From positions 1 to 46,119 of the forward strand of contig CAISYC010000055.1 of assembly GCA_903889565.1 (NCBI GenBank): 46,119 bases of DNA, read 5' to 3'. Shown here one piece after another: positions 34,786 to 43,631 of the stretch. A model generated the notes under the pieces. The model was not told where the DNA came from and did not search any database. It worked only from the letters and a program-made list of their open reading frames with translations. The DNA is from an uncultured beta proteobacterium. GTDB taxonomy: Bacteria; Pseudomonadota; Gammaproteobacteria; Burkholderiales; SG8-41. A program made the position numbers and the translations under genes. How positions within the stretch are numbered: the first letter of the stretch is position 1; every line of letters starts with the position of its first letter.

Positions 34786-36927
34786 ATGATCAAATTCTGC
34801 GTGACTGCAGTTGCGGTCTTTTTTGCCGTTGCAAGCGCCTGCGCGCAAACCGGCGCAAACAGCGCGTCGCGCGGCGGCAGCGCCGAGTTGAGCGGCGTGG
34901 TGAGCAGCGCGCACGGGCCCGAGGCCGGCGTGTGGGTGATTGCCGAGACCACCGAGCTGCCGACAAAGTTTGCCAAAATCGTCGTCACCGACGAGCGCGG
35001 CCGTTACCTGATTCCGCAACTGCCGAAGGCGAATTACAGCGTGTGGGTGCGCGGTTACGGGCTGGTCGATTCGCCGAAGGTGAAAGCGAAGGCGGCCGCC
35101 GGCAGCACGCTCAATCTCAAGGCCGTGCTCGCGCCGAGCGAGGCCGCCGCCGCCGAATATTATCCGGCGATCTATTGGTATTCGATGCTGAAGGTGCCTG
35201 AGAAGAGCGAGTTCCCGGGCAAGGGCGCGCCCGACGGCCTGCCGGAAAGACTGCTCAGCCAGGCGCAGTGGCTCGACATGGTGAAGACCAACGGCTGCTA
35301 CGCCTGCCATCAGATCGGCAACAAGCTCACGCGCACGCTGCCGAAGGCCCTCGGCCCGTTCAATAACTCGGTGGAGGCGTGGACGCGCCGCGTGCTGTCC
35401 GGCCAGGCGATGACACAGATGGTCGACCGTCTCAGCAAGATCGATGCGCAGCGCGCGCTGTCCCTGTTTGCCGACTGGACCGACCGCATTGCCGCCGGCG
35501 AACTGCCGAAGACGCGTCCCGAGCGCCCGCAGGGCGTCGAGCGCAACATCGTCGTCACGCTGTGGGACTGGGGCCGGCGCGACGCCTACCTGCACGATGA
35601 AATTTCCACCGACAAGCGGAACCCGACGCTCAACGCCAACGGCCTGATATTCGGTTCGCCCGAGGACAGCACCGACTTCGTGCCGATACTCGACCCGGTG
35701 CGCAACCTGGCGAGCGAGGTGAAGCACCCGGTGCGCGATCCGAACACGGCGTCGACGAAGAACGATCCCTCGCTGCCGTCGCAGTTCTGGGGCGCGAATC
35801 CGCCGTGGGACAGCAGGACCGTCAATCACAATCCGATGTATGACGAGAAGGGCCGCGTCTGGTTCGCCGCGCGCGTGCGCTCGCTGGACAATCCGCCGTT
35901 CTGCCGCAAGGGCTCGGAGCATCCGTCGGCGAAACTGTTTCCGATGGACCGCTCGGGACGTCATGTCTCGATGTACGATCCGAAAACAAAACAGTTCACG
36001 CTGATCAGCACCTGTTTTCCTTCGCATCACCTGCAGTTTGCCGAAGATGCGAACCAGACGCTGTGGCTGTCGAGCGGCGGCGGCGGCAACGACGTGATCG
36101 GCTGGATCAACCGCAGGCTGTTCGAGGAAACCGGCGACGAAGAAAAAGCTCAGGGCTGGAGCGCGTTCGTGCTCGACACCAACGGCAACGGCCGTCGCGA
36201 CGACTATGTCGAACCCGGCCAGCCGGCCGATCCCGCCAAGGACACGCGCATCGCCGTCAACATCTACGGCATCGGCGTCAACCAGGCGGACGGCTCGGTG
36301 TGGGGTTCGGTCATCAATTATCCGGGCGCCATTATTCGCGTCGAACCCGGCGCAAACCCGCCGGCGACGACGCTGACCGAGATTTACCGCATACCGTTTC
36401 CCGGCTACTCGCCGCGCGGCATGGACATCGACCGCGACGGCGTGGTGTGGGCGCCGCTCGCGAGCGGTCATCTGGCGAGTTTCGACCGGCGCAAATGCAA
36501 AGGCCCGTTGAACGGCCCGGCCGCCACCGGACAGCACTGTCCCGAAGGCTGGACGCTCACGCCGTTTCCCGGCCCGCAGCTGACCAATGTCACCGATTCC
36601 GGCAGCGCCGAAGCGAGCTATTACACCTGGGTCGATCAATTCGACACCGCGGGCCTCGGCCGCAACGTGCCGTTCGCCACCGGCAATGGCAACGAATCGC
36701 TGATGGCTTTCGTCGACGGGCGCTTCGTGCAGTTCCGCGTGCCTTATCCGCTGGGCTTTTACGCCAAGGGCATGGACGGCCGCATCGACGATGCGAACGC
36801 CGGCTGGAAAGGCCGCGGGCTGTGGACCACCTACGGTTCGCGCGCGCCGTTTCACATGGAGGGCGGCAAGGGCACGCTGCCGAAGGTTGTAAAATTCCAG
36901 TTGCGGCCGGACCCGCTGGCGCGCTGA
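34786..36927 (+). CDS. Exported carboxypeptidase-regulatory-like / cytochrome c / beta-propeller protein
   Basis: The 713-aa protein has a GAGGGGGG site and a signal peptide (VTAVAVFFAVASACAQ). Domains in order: a carboxypeptidase regulatory-like beta-sandwich (about 32-115, LSGVVSSAHGPEAGVWVIAE and then TDERGRYLIPQLPKANYSVW), a c-type heme domain with CYACH (171-175), then a large propeller from about residue 260 with blade strings such as NPMYDEKGRVWFAARVRSLD, GIGVNQADGSVWGSV and GMDIDRDGVVWAPLASGHLA. It should be a periplasmic heme-bearing oxidoreductase or lyase. It lies between the split and the fused UGSC genes, 19 nt before the latter, so it may pass electrons to or from the same pathway, though across the membrane. 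Confidence 0.88.
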   Translation: MIKFCVTAVAVFFAVASACAQTGANSASRGGSAELSGVVSSAHGPEAGVWVIAETTELPTKFAKIVVTDERGRYLIPQLPKANYSVWVRGYGLVDSPKVKAKAAAGSTLNLKAVLAPSEAAAAEYYPAIYWYSMLKVPEKSEFPGKGAPDGLPERLLSQAQWLDMVKTNGCYACHQIGNKLTRTLPKALGPFNNSVEAWTRRVLSGQAMTQMVDRLSKIDAQRALSLFADWTDRIAAGELPKTRPERPQGVERNIVVTLWDWGRRDAYLHDEISTDKRNPTLNANGLIFGSPEDSTDFVPILDPVRNLASEVKHPVRDPNTASTKNDPSLPSQFWGANPPWDSRTVNHNPMYDEKGRVWFAARVRSLDNPPFCRKGSEHPSAKLFPMDRSGRHVSMYDPKTKQFTLISTCFPSHHLQFAEDANQTLWLSSGGGGNDVIGWINRRLFEETGDEEKAQGWSAFVLDTNGNGRRDDYVEPGQPADPAKDTRIAVNIYGIGVNQADGSVWGSVINYPGAIIRVEPGANPPATTLTEIYRIPFPGYSPRGMDIDRDGVVWAPLASGHLASFDRRKCKGPLNGPAATGQHCPEGWTLTPFPGPQLTNVTDSGSAEASYYTWVDQFDTAGLGRNVPFATGNGNESLMAFVDGRFVQFRVPYPLGFYAKGMDGRIDDANAGWKGRGLWTTYGSRAPFHMEGGKGTLPKVVKFQLRPDPLAR

Positions 36928-36946
36928 ACCTTTGCCGAGACCTCAT

Positions 36947-38677
36947 ATGACACGCATCGAGTTTTACGATCCTTCGGGTGCGCTCGAAGTCACGCAGACG
37001 CACGCGCCGCGCCTGCCCGCCCTCGAAGGCAAACGCATCGGCTTCGTCAGCAACGAGCAGTGGCAGGCGTATCGCACGCTGCCCTTGCTGAAGAAACTGT
37101 TCGAGGCCGATTTCCCCGGTATCGAAATGCTGCCGATCGACGCCTTCCCGCAGGGCAACGGCCTGATCGGCGAGGCGGACACCGCGCAGAAGGTCAAAGC
37201 CGCGGGGGTCGATGCCGTCATCATCGGCAACGCGGCCTGAGGATCCTGCGCCACCGCGTGCGGCCGTGCAGCCGCACAAATTGAAATACTCGGCATCCCG
37301 ACGGTCACGCTGACGCGCAGCGATTTCGTCGGCGTCATGAAAAACGCCATCAGCGGGCTCGGTCTGCCGCCGGAATCGGCGATGATCACCTTTCCGATCG
37401 AGCTCTTTCTGCCGGGCAGCGACATCGGCGCCATCGAAACGCGCAAGCGCGAGTTCTACAACGCGCTGACCAAATGGCAGCCCGAACACGCGCAGGCGTC
37501 GGGCGATGAGGCACCGCTGATCGCCGTCGAGGGTGCTGACTACGAAGAAGCGCTCGACCGCGCCAATTATCTGATGATCACCAATTTGTGGGGCGACGGT
37601 CTGCCGCTGTGGCCGGCGACGCCGGAACGCGTCGCGCGCATTCTGCGCGGCAGCGCAATGCCGCGCACGCAGGTGATCGGCAAGTTTCCGCCGCGCGGCG
37701 GGGTGACGACGGTCGAAACCTGCGCGATTGCGCTGGCGATGGCCGGCGGCCGCCCTGAATATTTGCCGGTGCTGATCGCCGCGGTCGAAGCCTTTCTGCA
37801 ACCGGATGTGAATGCCGAGCAATTGCAGGCTGCCTCGGGCGGTGCTTATCCAGTGGTGATCGTCAACGGCCCGATGGCGAAACAGATTCGTCTTAACTCA
37901 GGCTTCGGCTGTCTCGGTCCCGATCCGCAGCGGCCGGCGGGTGCGAGCATCGGCCGCGCGCTGCGCCTGATTCAGCAGAATGCCGGCGGCGCGCTGCCCG
38001 GCATCGGCGCGATGGCAAACTACGGAAGCATGCGCTACACCAACATCGTGTTCGCCGAAGACGAAGACAATCTGCCGCCCGATTGGCCGACGCACGGCAT
38101 GGAGCGCCATGGCTTTGCGCGCGGGCAGAATTCGATCTCGCTGGCGTTTTCCAACAGCGCGACCAACATTCGCCGCCGCGGCGCCAAAAAGGAAACGCCG
38201 GAAGAAGACACCATCCAAGGCATGCACCGCATGGCGGATTTCATGCGGACACCCAACCTCACCAACCTGCTCGGTTATCAGCACGGCACGCCGGGCATCC
38301 TGCTGATTCCGGGGGTGGTCGCCAATACGATGGCGCGATTGGGCTGGAGCAAACCGAAAATGCGCGAATTTTTCTTCGAGCATTCGCGCATTCCGATGAA
38401 GGACCTGGTGCGCGCCGGCGGACCGGCGTGGGTCGAGCAGGATCCGGATCCGAAAACGCGCGAGAGTTTGCAGCTCGATCCGTGGCCGCTCACCGCGAAG
38501 GCCGGGAACTTCATCATCGTCGTCGCCGGCGGCGGGCATCCGACCAACAGCCACTGGCTGCAGGGCTACAGCCCGCGCGTGATCGGACGTGAAATCAGAT
38601 TGCCCGAAACCTTCGACGAGTTGCTGCGCGAAGCCGACCGCGATCTCGGTTGCGGTTCCGACGCCTGCATGATTTAA
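36947..38677 (+). CDS. Fused UGSC selenoprotein-partner protein (in-frame TGA read as selenocysteine)
   Basis: The ATG at 36947 opens a frame with TGA at 37238-37240 (codon 98) and then no stop to TAA at 38675-38677. Read through, it is one 576-aa protein. Residues 1 to about 165 are a UGSC domain with Sec98-Gly-Ser-Cys101 in VDAVIIGNAA-U-GSCATACGRA, continuing IEILGIPTVTLTRSDFVG. From about residue 195 the sequence is homologous to the separate partner at 33647 (LWGDGLPLWPATPERVARIL, PEYLPVLIAAVEA, ASIGRALRLI, GGALPG). The C-terminus, LGCGSDACMI, adds a Cys569/Cys574 pair that could serve as an exchange partner for the Sec centre. A SECIS-like hairpin follows the TGA. No strong ribosome binding site is visible; coupling to the gene 19 nt upstream is possible. 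Confidence 0.9.
37238..37277 (+). promoter_or_regulatory. UGA-Sec codon with SECIS-like hairpin, fused UGSC gene
   Basis: After TGA (37238-37240), GTGCGGC (37258-37264) pairs perfectly with GCCGCAC (37271-37277) around the loop CGTGCA. The loop lies about 25-30 nt after the UGA. It has G in its second position and contains GTG, as does the loop of the first copy, although stem sequences differ. Confidence 0.78.
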
Positions 38678-38745
38678 CGCGGCTGTAGCGCAGGCCGGGG
38701 TTGCGAAAATGAGGCCTGCATCAGTCATGCCGGTGAAGGCGAGCG

Positions 38746-39714
38746 TTAATCGATAGTCGTGCCGGTGGCCTTGATCACCTTGCCCCAGCGCAGGATTTCG
38801 CTGCGGATGAAACTGCCGAATTGTTCCGGCGAGCCGGCGCTCGGATTCGCACCTTCGGCCGCGAGACGCTCGGCGGTGTCCGGATTCGCCACCGCCTTGC
38901 CGATTTCCCGGTTGATTCGCGCAACGATTTCTTTCGGTGTTGCTGCCGGCGCCAGCACGCCGTACCACGATATCGCTTCGAAGCCCGGCAAGGCCGCCTC
39001 GGCAACGGTCGGCACCTCCGGCATGAAAGCGATGCGCTGCGCGGTGGTGACGGCGAGCACGCGCACGCGGTTGGCTTTGACGAAGGGCAGCAGCGAGGGA
39101 ATGCCGGTGATGGTCATCTCGACCTGACCGCCGGCCAGATCGGCCGCCATCGGCGCGGCGCCCTTGTATGGCACATGCGTGATATCGAGTTTGGCTGCAA
39201 GTTTGAAATATTCGCAGGCGAGATAGGGTGTGCCGCCGGCGCCGCTGGATCCGTAATTGAGCTTGCCCGGATTGGCGCGCGCCAGCGCGATCAACTCTTT
39301 GACGTTTTTCACCGGCAGCGCCGGATGCACCGCCAGCAGATTGGGCACCAGCGCGACCAGAGCGACCGGTGCGAAATCGCGCAGCGGATCATACGGCAGT
39401 CGCTTATACAGCGAAGGGTTCACCGCCATAGTGCCGATGTGGCCCATCACCAGCGTGTAGCCATCGGGCGGCGACTTTGCGGCAAGTTCGACACCGATGT
39501 TGCCGCCGGCACCCGGCCGGTTGTCGATGATGACCTGCACACCCATGGTCTCGCCGATTTTCTGCGCGATGACGCGCGCGATGACGTCGGTGCTGCCGCC
39601 GGGCGTGAAGGGCACGATCATGCGGATCGGTTTCGATGGAAAGTTTTGCGCGTGCGCGGCACCGGCGGCGATGCCGGCAATCAGTATAATCAGAGGGCGA
39701 CGGAAGAAACGCAT
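38746..39714 (-). CDS. Bug/TctC-family periplasmic substrate-binding receptor
   Basis: The ATG at 39714 (322 aa) starts a signal peptide (PLIILIAGIAAGAAHAQ); GGAG lies 11 nt upstream. The ligand loop is FPSKPIRMIVPFTPGGSTDV, the most canonical in the window, with VIIDNRPGAGGNIGVE and HVPYKGAAPMAADLAGGQV. It is the only Bug gene on the minus strand, converging on the fused selenoprotein gene and divergent from the alpha/beta hydrolase. Confidence 0.94.
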   Translation of the reverse strand: MRFFRRPLIILIAGIAAGAAHAQNFPSKPIRMIVPFTPGGSTDVIARVIAQKIGETMGVQVIIDNRPGAGGNIGVELAAKSPPDGYTLVMGHIGTMAVNPSLYKRLPYDPLRDFAPVALVALVPNLLAVHPALPVKNVKELIALARANPGKLNYGSSGAGGTPYLACEYFKLAAKLDITHVPYKGAAPMAADLAGGQVEMTITGIPSLLPFVKANRVRVLAVTTAQRIAFMPEVPTVAEAALPGFEAISWYGVLAPAATPKEIVARINREIGKAVANPDTAERLAAEGANPSAGSPEQFGSFIRSEILRWGKVIKATGTTID

Positions 39715-39747
39715 CCAACAACACTCCGGCGGCAGATAGGGATCGCT

Positions 39748-39776
39748 ATCATAGCCGCTCGTCCGCGCATTGACAG
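39748..39776 (-). promoter_or_regulatory. Possible sigma-70 promoter for the minus-strand Bug gene
   Basis: On the minus strand CTGTCA, 17 nt, TATGAT, ending 34 nt before the ATG at 39714. Matches are four and five of six. Confidence 0.4.
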
Positions 39777-39788
39777 GGGGAATCAGCA

Positions 39789-40625
39789 ATGAATTTGCCG
39801 GCGAACACCGTACGGGTCGGTGACATCGACATCGAATACCAGTGGTCGGATTACACCGACCCGTGGCGCAGCGATGAAGCCGAAACCATCATTTTTCACC
39901 ACGGCTATTGCCGCAATCTGGATTTCTGGAGCGGCTGGGTGCCGGGGCTTGCGCGCGATTACCGCGTGCTGCGTTTCAATTCGCGCGGCTGCGGCAAAAC
40001 CACCGCGCCGCCGGAGGGCACGCCCTATCACGCCGAGCAACTGGTTGGCGATGCGCTCGGCTTGATGGACAAACTCGGCATCAAAAAAGCGCACTGGATC
40101 GGCGAATCCTCGGGCGGCATTCTCGGCATCGTCACCGCACTCGGGCACGCCGATCGATTGCACTCGCTGATCCTCGTCAATACGCCGTTCAAGCTGCCGG
40201 GGGCGATTGTCGAAACCTACAATCTCGGCGAGCCCGATCACGCCACCGCCATCAACAAGCACGGTGTCGGCGGCTGGTGCCGCGAAACCCTCGGTTACCG
40301 CCTCGATCTGAAAAAATCGTCGAAGGAAATGCAGGAGTGGGTGATCCGCGAAATGGACAAGGTGCCGAAACACGTCGCCATCGCGCATCACCTGATGGCG
40401 GCCGGCGGCGACATGATTCCGCGGCTGACCGAAATCAAGATGCCGATGCTGATCATGTTCGGCGAGAACAGTCCGCTCGCCAAACGCGAGCAGATGGAGG
40501 CGATGAAGGCGCGCCTGCCGAACGCGGAACTCGTGATGTTCGACGGGTACGGCCACGGCATCAATGTGCTGATTCCGGATTTGTGCGTGGCAGCGGTGCG
40601 GAAGTTTCTCGGCAAGCCGGTCTGA
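39789..40625 (+). CDS. Alpha/beta hydrolase
   Basis: The 278-aa enzyme has an AGGGGG site and no signal peptide. The oxyanion region is IIFHHGYCRNLDFW, the nucleophile elbow is HWIGESSGGILG with Ser107, the acid region is LIMFGENSPLAKREQ, and the catalytic His is in FDGYGHGINVL. It has the length and order of esterases and C-C hydrolases acting on small esters or ring-cleavage products. It heads a plus-strand run and is followed after 7 nt by a Bug receptor, so the hydrolysed substrate may be what that receptor delivers. Confidence 0.92.
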   Translation: MNLPANTVRVGDIDIEYQWSDYTDPWRSDEAETIIFHHGYCRNLDFWSGWVPGLARDYRVLRFNSRGCGKTTAPPEGTPYHAEQLVGDALGLMDKLGIKKAHWIGESSGGILGIVTALGHADRLHSLILVNTPFKLPGAIVETYNLGEPDHATAINKHGVGGWCRETLGYRLDLKKSSKEMQEWVIREMDKVPKHVAIAHHLMAAGGDMIPRLTEIKMPMLIMFGENSPLAKREQMEAMKARLPNAELVMFDGYGHGINVLIPDLCVAAVRKFLGKPV

Positions 40626-40632
40626 CAGGGCG

Positions 40633-41619
40633 ATGCGCGCGCAGGCGATTGCGCTGCTGTGGGCTGCCGCGGCTGTGGCTACGACCGCCGCGGCTATGGC
40701 AACGACCGCGGCGGCGCAAAGTTATCCGGCCAAACCGATCCGGCTGATCGTCGGCAGCGCGCCGGGCGGGCCGATCGATTTCGCGGCGCGGCTGGCGGCG
40801 CAAAAGCTCACCGAAGCATTGGGCCAATCGGTGGTGGTGGACAACCGCACCGGCGCCGGCGGCACCATCGGTACCGACTATGTCGCCAAATCGACGCCCG
40901 ACGGTTATACGCTGCTGATGGCGAGCGCGGCGACACTGTGCATCACGCCGGCGCTGTATCCGAAAATTCCGTACAACACGCTCAAGGATTTCGCGCCGGT
41001 GAGCACGGTCGCGGCGGTGTCCTACGTGGTGGTGGTGCCGGCCTCGCTGCCGGTTAAATCGCTGCAGGAATTCATTGCGCTGGCGAAAAGCCGCGCCGGG
41101 CAACTGCGCTACGGTTCGGCCGGCAGCGGCTCGGTGACGCATCTCGCGGTGGAACTGTTTCGCAGCATGGCCGGCATCGAGGTCGCGCACATTCCGTACA
41201 AGGGCGCGGGGCCGGCGATGATCGATCTGCTGGGCGGACAACTCGATTTCATGTTCGACAGCGTGCTGACCTCGACGCCATTGATCAAGGCCGGACGTCT
41301 GCGCGCGCTTGGTCAGACCGCGGGGCGTCGCTCGCCGGTGCTGGCCGATGTGCCGTCGATCGGTGAGGCCGCGCTGCCGGGTTACGATGTCAGCACCTGG
41401 TTCGGACTGGTTGCGCCGGCAAATACGCCGCGCGAGATCATTGCCAAACTGAATGCGGCTATGGTCAAAAGCCTCGCCGCCAGCGAGACGCGCGAACGCC
41501 TGTTGGCGCAGGGCATCGAGCCGCTCGGCGGCACGCCGGCGGCGTTTGCACAACTGCTGCGCGACGAACTGCCGAAGTGGGCGCAGGTGGTGAAGGTTTC
41601 GGGCGCGCGCATCGAATGA
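40633..41619 (+). CDS. Bug/TctC-family periplasmic substrate-binding receptor
   Basis: The 328-aa receptor starts 7 nt after the hydrolase. Its signal region is Ala/Thr-rich (AAAVATTAAAMATTAAAQ). The ligand loop YPAKPIRLIVGSAPGGPIDF shares G-G-P-I-D with the receptor at 21936, so the two may belong to one ligand subgroup. VVDNRTGAGGTIGTD and HIPYKGAGPAMIDLLGGQL follow. Confidence 0.93.
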   Translation: MRAQAIALLWAAAAVATTAAAMATTAAAQSYPAKPIRLIVGSAPGGPIDFAARLAAQKLTEALGQSVVVDNRTGAGGTIGTDYVAKSTPDGYTLLMASAATLCITPALYPKIPYNTLKDFAPVSTVAAVSYVVVVPASLPVKSLQEFIALAKSRAGQLRYGSAGSGSVTHLAVELFRSMAGIEVAHIPYKGAGPAMIDLLGGQLDFMFDSVLTSTPLIKAGRLRALGQTAGRRSPVLADVPSIGEAALPGYDVSTWFGLVAPANTPREIIAKLNAAMVKSLAASETRERLLAQGIEPLGGTPAAFAQLLRDELPKWAQVVKVSGARIE

Positions 41620-41647
41620 ATCCATTCGAGGAAGCAGGCTGATCGAT

Positions 41648-42604
41648 ATGAAAAGACTGACCGTTGCGGGACTGACCGCCCTGTGCGCCTGTTGCGCCTG
41701 CGCTCAGCCGTATCCATCGAAGCCGGTGCGCATCGTGGTGCCGTTTCCGCCGGGCGGCGCGGTCGATATCGTCGGCCGCACGCTGGGCGCGCAACTCGCA
41801 CAGTCGCTGGGTCAGCCATTCATCATCGACAACCGCGCGGGGGCGGGCGGCATCGTCGGCAGCGAAGTCGTCGCGCACTCGGCGCCCGACGGCTACACGC
41901 TGCTCGCGGTGTCGTCGGCACATGCGACCAACCCGGCACTGTTTCCGAAAATTCCGTACAACACCGAGCGTGATTTCGCGCCGGTCAGCCTGGTCGCGGG
42001 CAGCTCGTACATTCTGGTTACGCATCCAAGCATGCCGGTGCGGGATGTGCGTGAACTCATCGCATTTGCGAAAGCGCGCCCCAATCAGCTGAATTTCGCC
42101 TCCGGCGGACCGGCCAGCCTGCCGCATCTGGCGGGCGAACTCTTCAACCTGATGACCGGTGTGAAAATGGTGCATGTGCCGTACAAGGGTTCGGCGCCGG
42201 CCACCACCGCGGTGCTCGGCGGTGAGGTGCCGCTGATGTTCAGCAATATGCTTGCCATCATGCCCTTCGTGCAGTCGGGGCGTTTTCGCGCGCTCGGCGT
42301 GACCGGAGTGAAACGCGTGCCCGGCGCGCCCGATGTGCCCACCATTGCCGAAGCGGGCCTGCCCGGCTACGAAGTGACGGGCTGGTACGGTCTGGTGGCG
42401 CCGGCCGGCACGGCGAAAGAGATCATCGCGCGCCTGTCGCTGCAGACGGCGGCGGCGATGCGCAGCCCTGACGTCGTCAAACGATATTCCAGCGAAGGTG
42501 CCGATCCGGTCGGCTCGACGCCGGAGGCATTTGCCGAGGTCATCGCGCGCGATACCGTCAAGTGGGCAAAAGTGATAAAAGCATCAGGTGCGAAAGTGGA
42601 TTGA
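41648..42604 (+). CDS. Bug/TctC-family periplasmic substrate-binding receptor
   Basis: The 318-aa receptor lies 28 nt after the previous one and has a GGAAG site. The signal peptide contains several cysteines (LTALCACCACAQ). The ligand loop is YPSKPVRIVVPFPPGGAVDI, then IIDNRAGAGGIVGSE and HVPYKGSAPATTAVLGGEV. Sequence differences from its neighbour are large, so the tandem pair is an old duplication or a recruited second receptor. Confidence 0.93.
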   Translation: MKRLTVAGLTALCACCACAQPYPSKPVRIVVPFPPGGAVDIVGRTLGAQLAQSLGQPFIIDNRAGAGGIVGSEVVAHSAPDGYTLLAVSSAHATNPALFPKIPYNTERDFAPVSLVAGSSYILVTHPSMPVRDVRELIAFAKARPNQLNFASGGPASLPHLAGELFNLMTGVKMVHVPYKGSAPATTAVLGGEVPLMFSNMLAIMPFVQSGRFRALGVTGVKRVPGAPDVPTIAEAGLPGYEVTGWYGLVAPAGTAKEIIARLSLQTAAAMRSPDVVKRYSSEGADPVGSTPEAFAEVIARDTVKWAKVIKASGAKVD

Positions 42605-42648
42605 AGTCCGCGCAGCATAAAAATAAAACCATTGACGGAGGAGTAGCA

Positions 42649-43629
42649 ATGATTACGCGACGCAAATTCCTGCAACTTGGCAGCGCCACCGCGGCGGCAC
42701 TTTTGGCGCGTTACGGCTGGGCGGGCGAACCGCCGACGCTGCTGCCGTCGCAGCCGCGCGTGCGCGTGGGTTTCGACATGCCGGCCGGCGCCTGCGATAC
42801 GCATGTGCACGTGGTCGGCGCGGCGGCGCGTTACCCTTATGTCGCCAAACGCGCCTACACGCCGCCGGAAGCCGGCGTCGATGATCTACGCGCTCTGCAT
42901 CGCACGCTGCACATCGACCGCGTGGTCGTCGTGCAGCCGAGTTTCTACGGCACCGATAACTCATGCACGATGGACGCGGTGCGCAGTCTCGGCAGCGGCG
43001 CGCGCGCAATCGTCGTCATCGACGAGAAAACGCCGGAGGCCGATCTCGATACCATGCAGCGCGACGGCGCGCGCGGCGTGCGGCTCAATCTCGCCACCGC
43101 CGGCATCAGTGACCCGGCGGCGTCAGCGCGCTTTCTGAAAAGCGCGGTGGCGCGCATCGCGCCGCGCGGCTGGCATGTGCAAATCAACACCGAGCCGAAA
43201 CTGATTGCCGCGCTCAAGCAGGATTTTGCCGCGCTTCCGGCGACCATGGTGTTCGACCATTTCGGCGGCGCCGATGCGGCGCGCGGCGTCAACGATCCCG
43301 GCTTCGATGCGCTGGTCGAACTGGTGAAGTCGGGCAAGGCCTATGTCAAGATTTCCGCTACCAATCTGTTCTCGACCGAGCCGCCGCATTTCGCCGGTTA
43401 CGCGGCGATGGCGCAGGCGTTGATCGCGGCCAATCCGGATCGCATTCTGTGGGGCAGCAACTGGCCGCATCCGGGCTCGCGCCCGCCGGGTCACGACATT
43501 GCGCAACTGCTGCCGTGGCGCGACATTGACGACGCGGTGGTGCTCAACCTGCTGCCGCTGTGGGAGCCGGACGCGGCGGTGCGCAAAAAAATTCTCGTCG
43601 ACAATCCGGCGCGGCTGTTCGGTTTCTGA
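42649..43629 (+). CDS. Tat-exported amidohydrolase, LigI-like (2-pyrone-4,6-dicarboxylate-hydrolase family)
   Basis: The ATG at 42649 behind GGAGGAG gives 326 aa. The N-terminus has a twin-arginine signal (TRRKFLQLGSATAAALLA). The hydrolase starts ACDTHVHVVGAAARYPYV and has VVVQPSFYGTDN, GVRLNLATAG, MVFDHFGGADAARG and ILWGSNWPHPGSR, which resemble 2-pyrone-4,6-dicarboxylate hydrolases and related lactonases. Periplasmic location is unusual for LigI itself, so the substrate may be an extracellular lactone or ester. It follows two Bug receptors and precedes a cytochrome c gene by 2 nt. Confidence 0.9.
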   Translation: MITRRKFLQLGSATAAALLARYGWAGEPPTLLPSQPRVRVGFDMPAGACDTHVHVVGAAARYPYVAKRAYTPPEAGVDDLRALHRTLHIDRVVVVQPSFYGTDNSCTMDAVRSLGSGARAIVVIDEKTPEADLDTMQRDGARGVRLNLATAGISDPAASARFLKSAVARIAPRGWHVQINTEPKLIAALKQDFAALPATMVFDHFGGADAARGVNDPGFDALVELVKSGKAYVKISATNLFSTEPPHFAGYAAMAQALIAANPDRILWGSNWPHPGSRPPGHDIAQLLPWRDIDDAVVLNLLPLWEPDAAVRKKILVDNPARLFGF

Positions 43630-43631
43630 TC

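Noticed and set aside
37337-38677. Separate 446-aa gene starting at an internal ATG after the TGA
   Set aside because: No ribosome binding site precedes it, and it would begin in the middle of the UGSC domain. The sequence between the TGA and this ATG is coding-like with the G-S-C motif and no stop.
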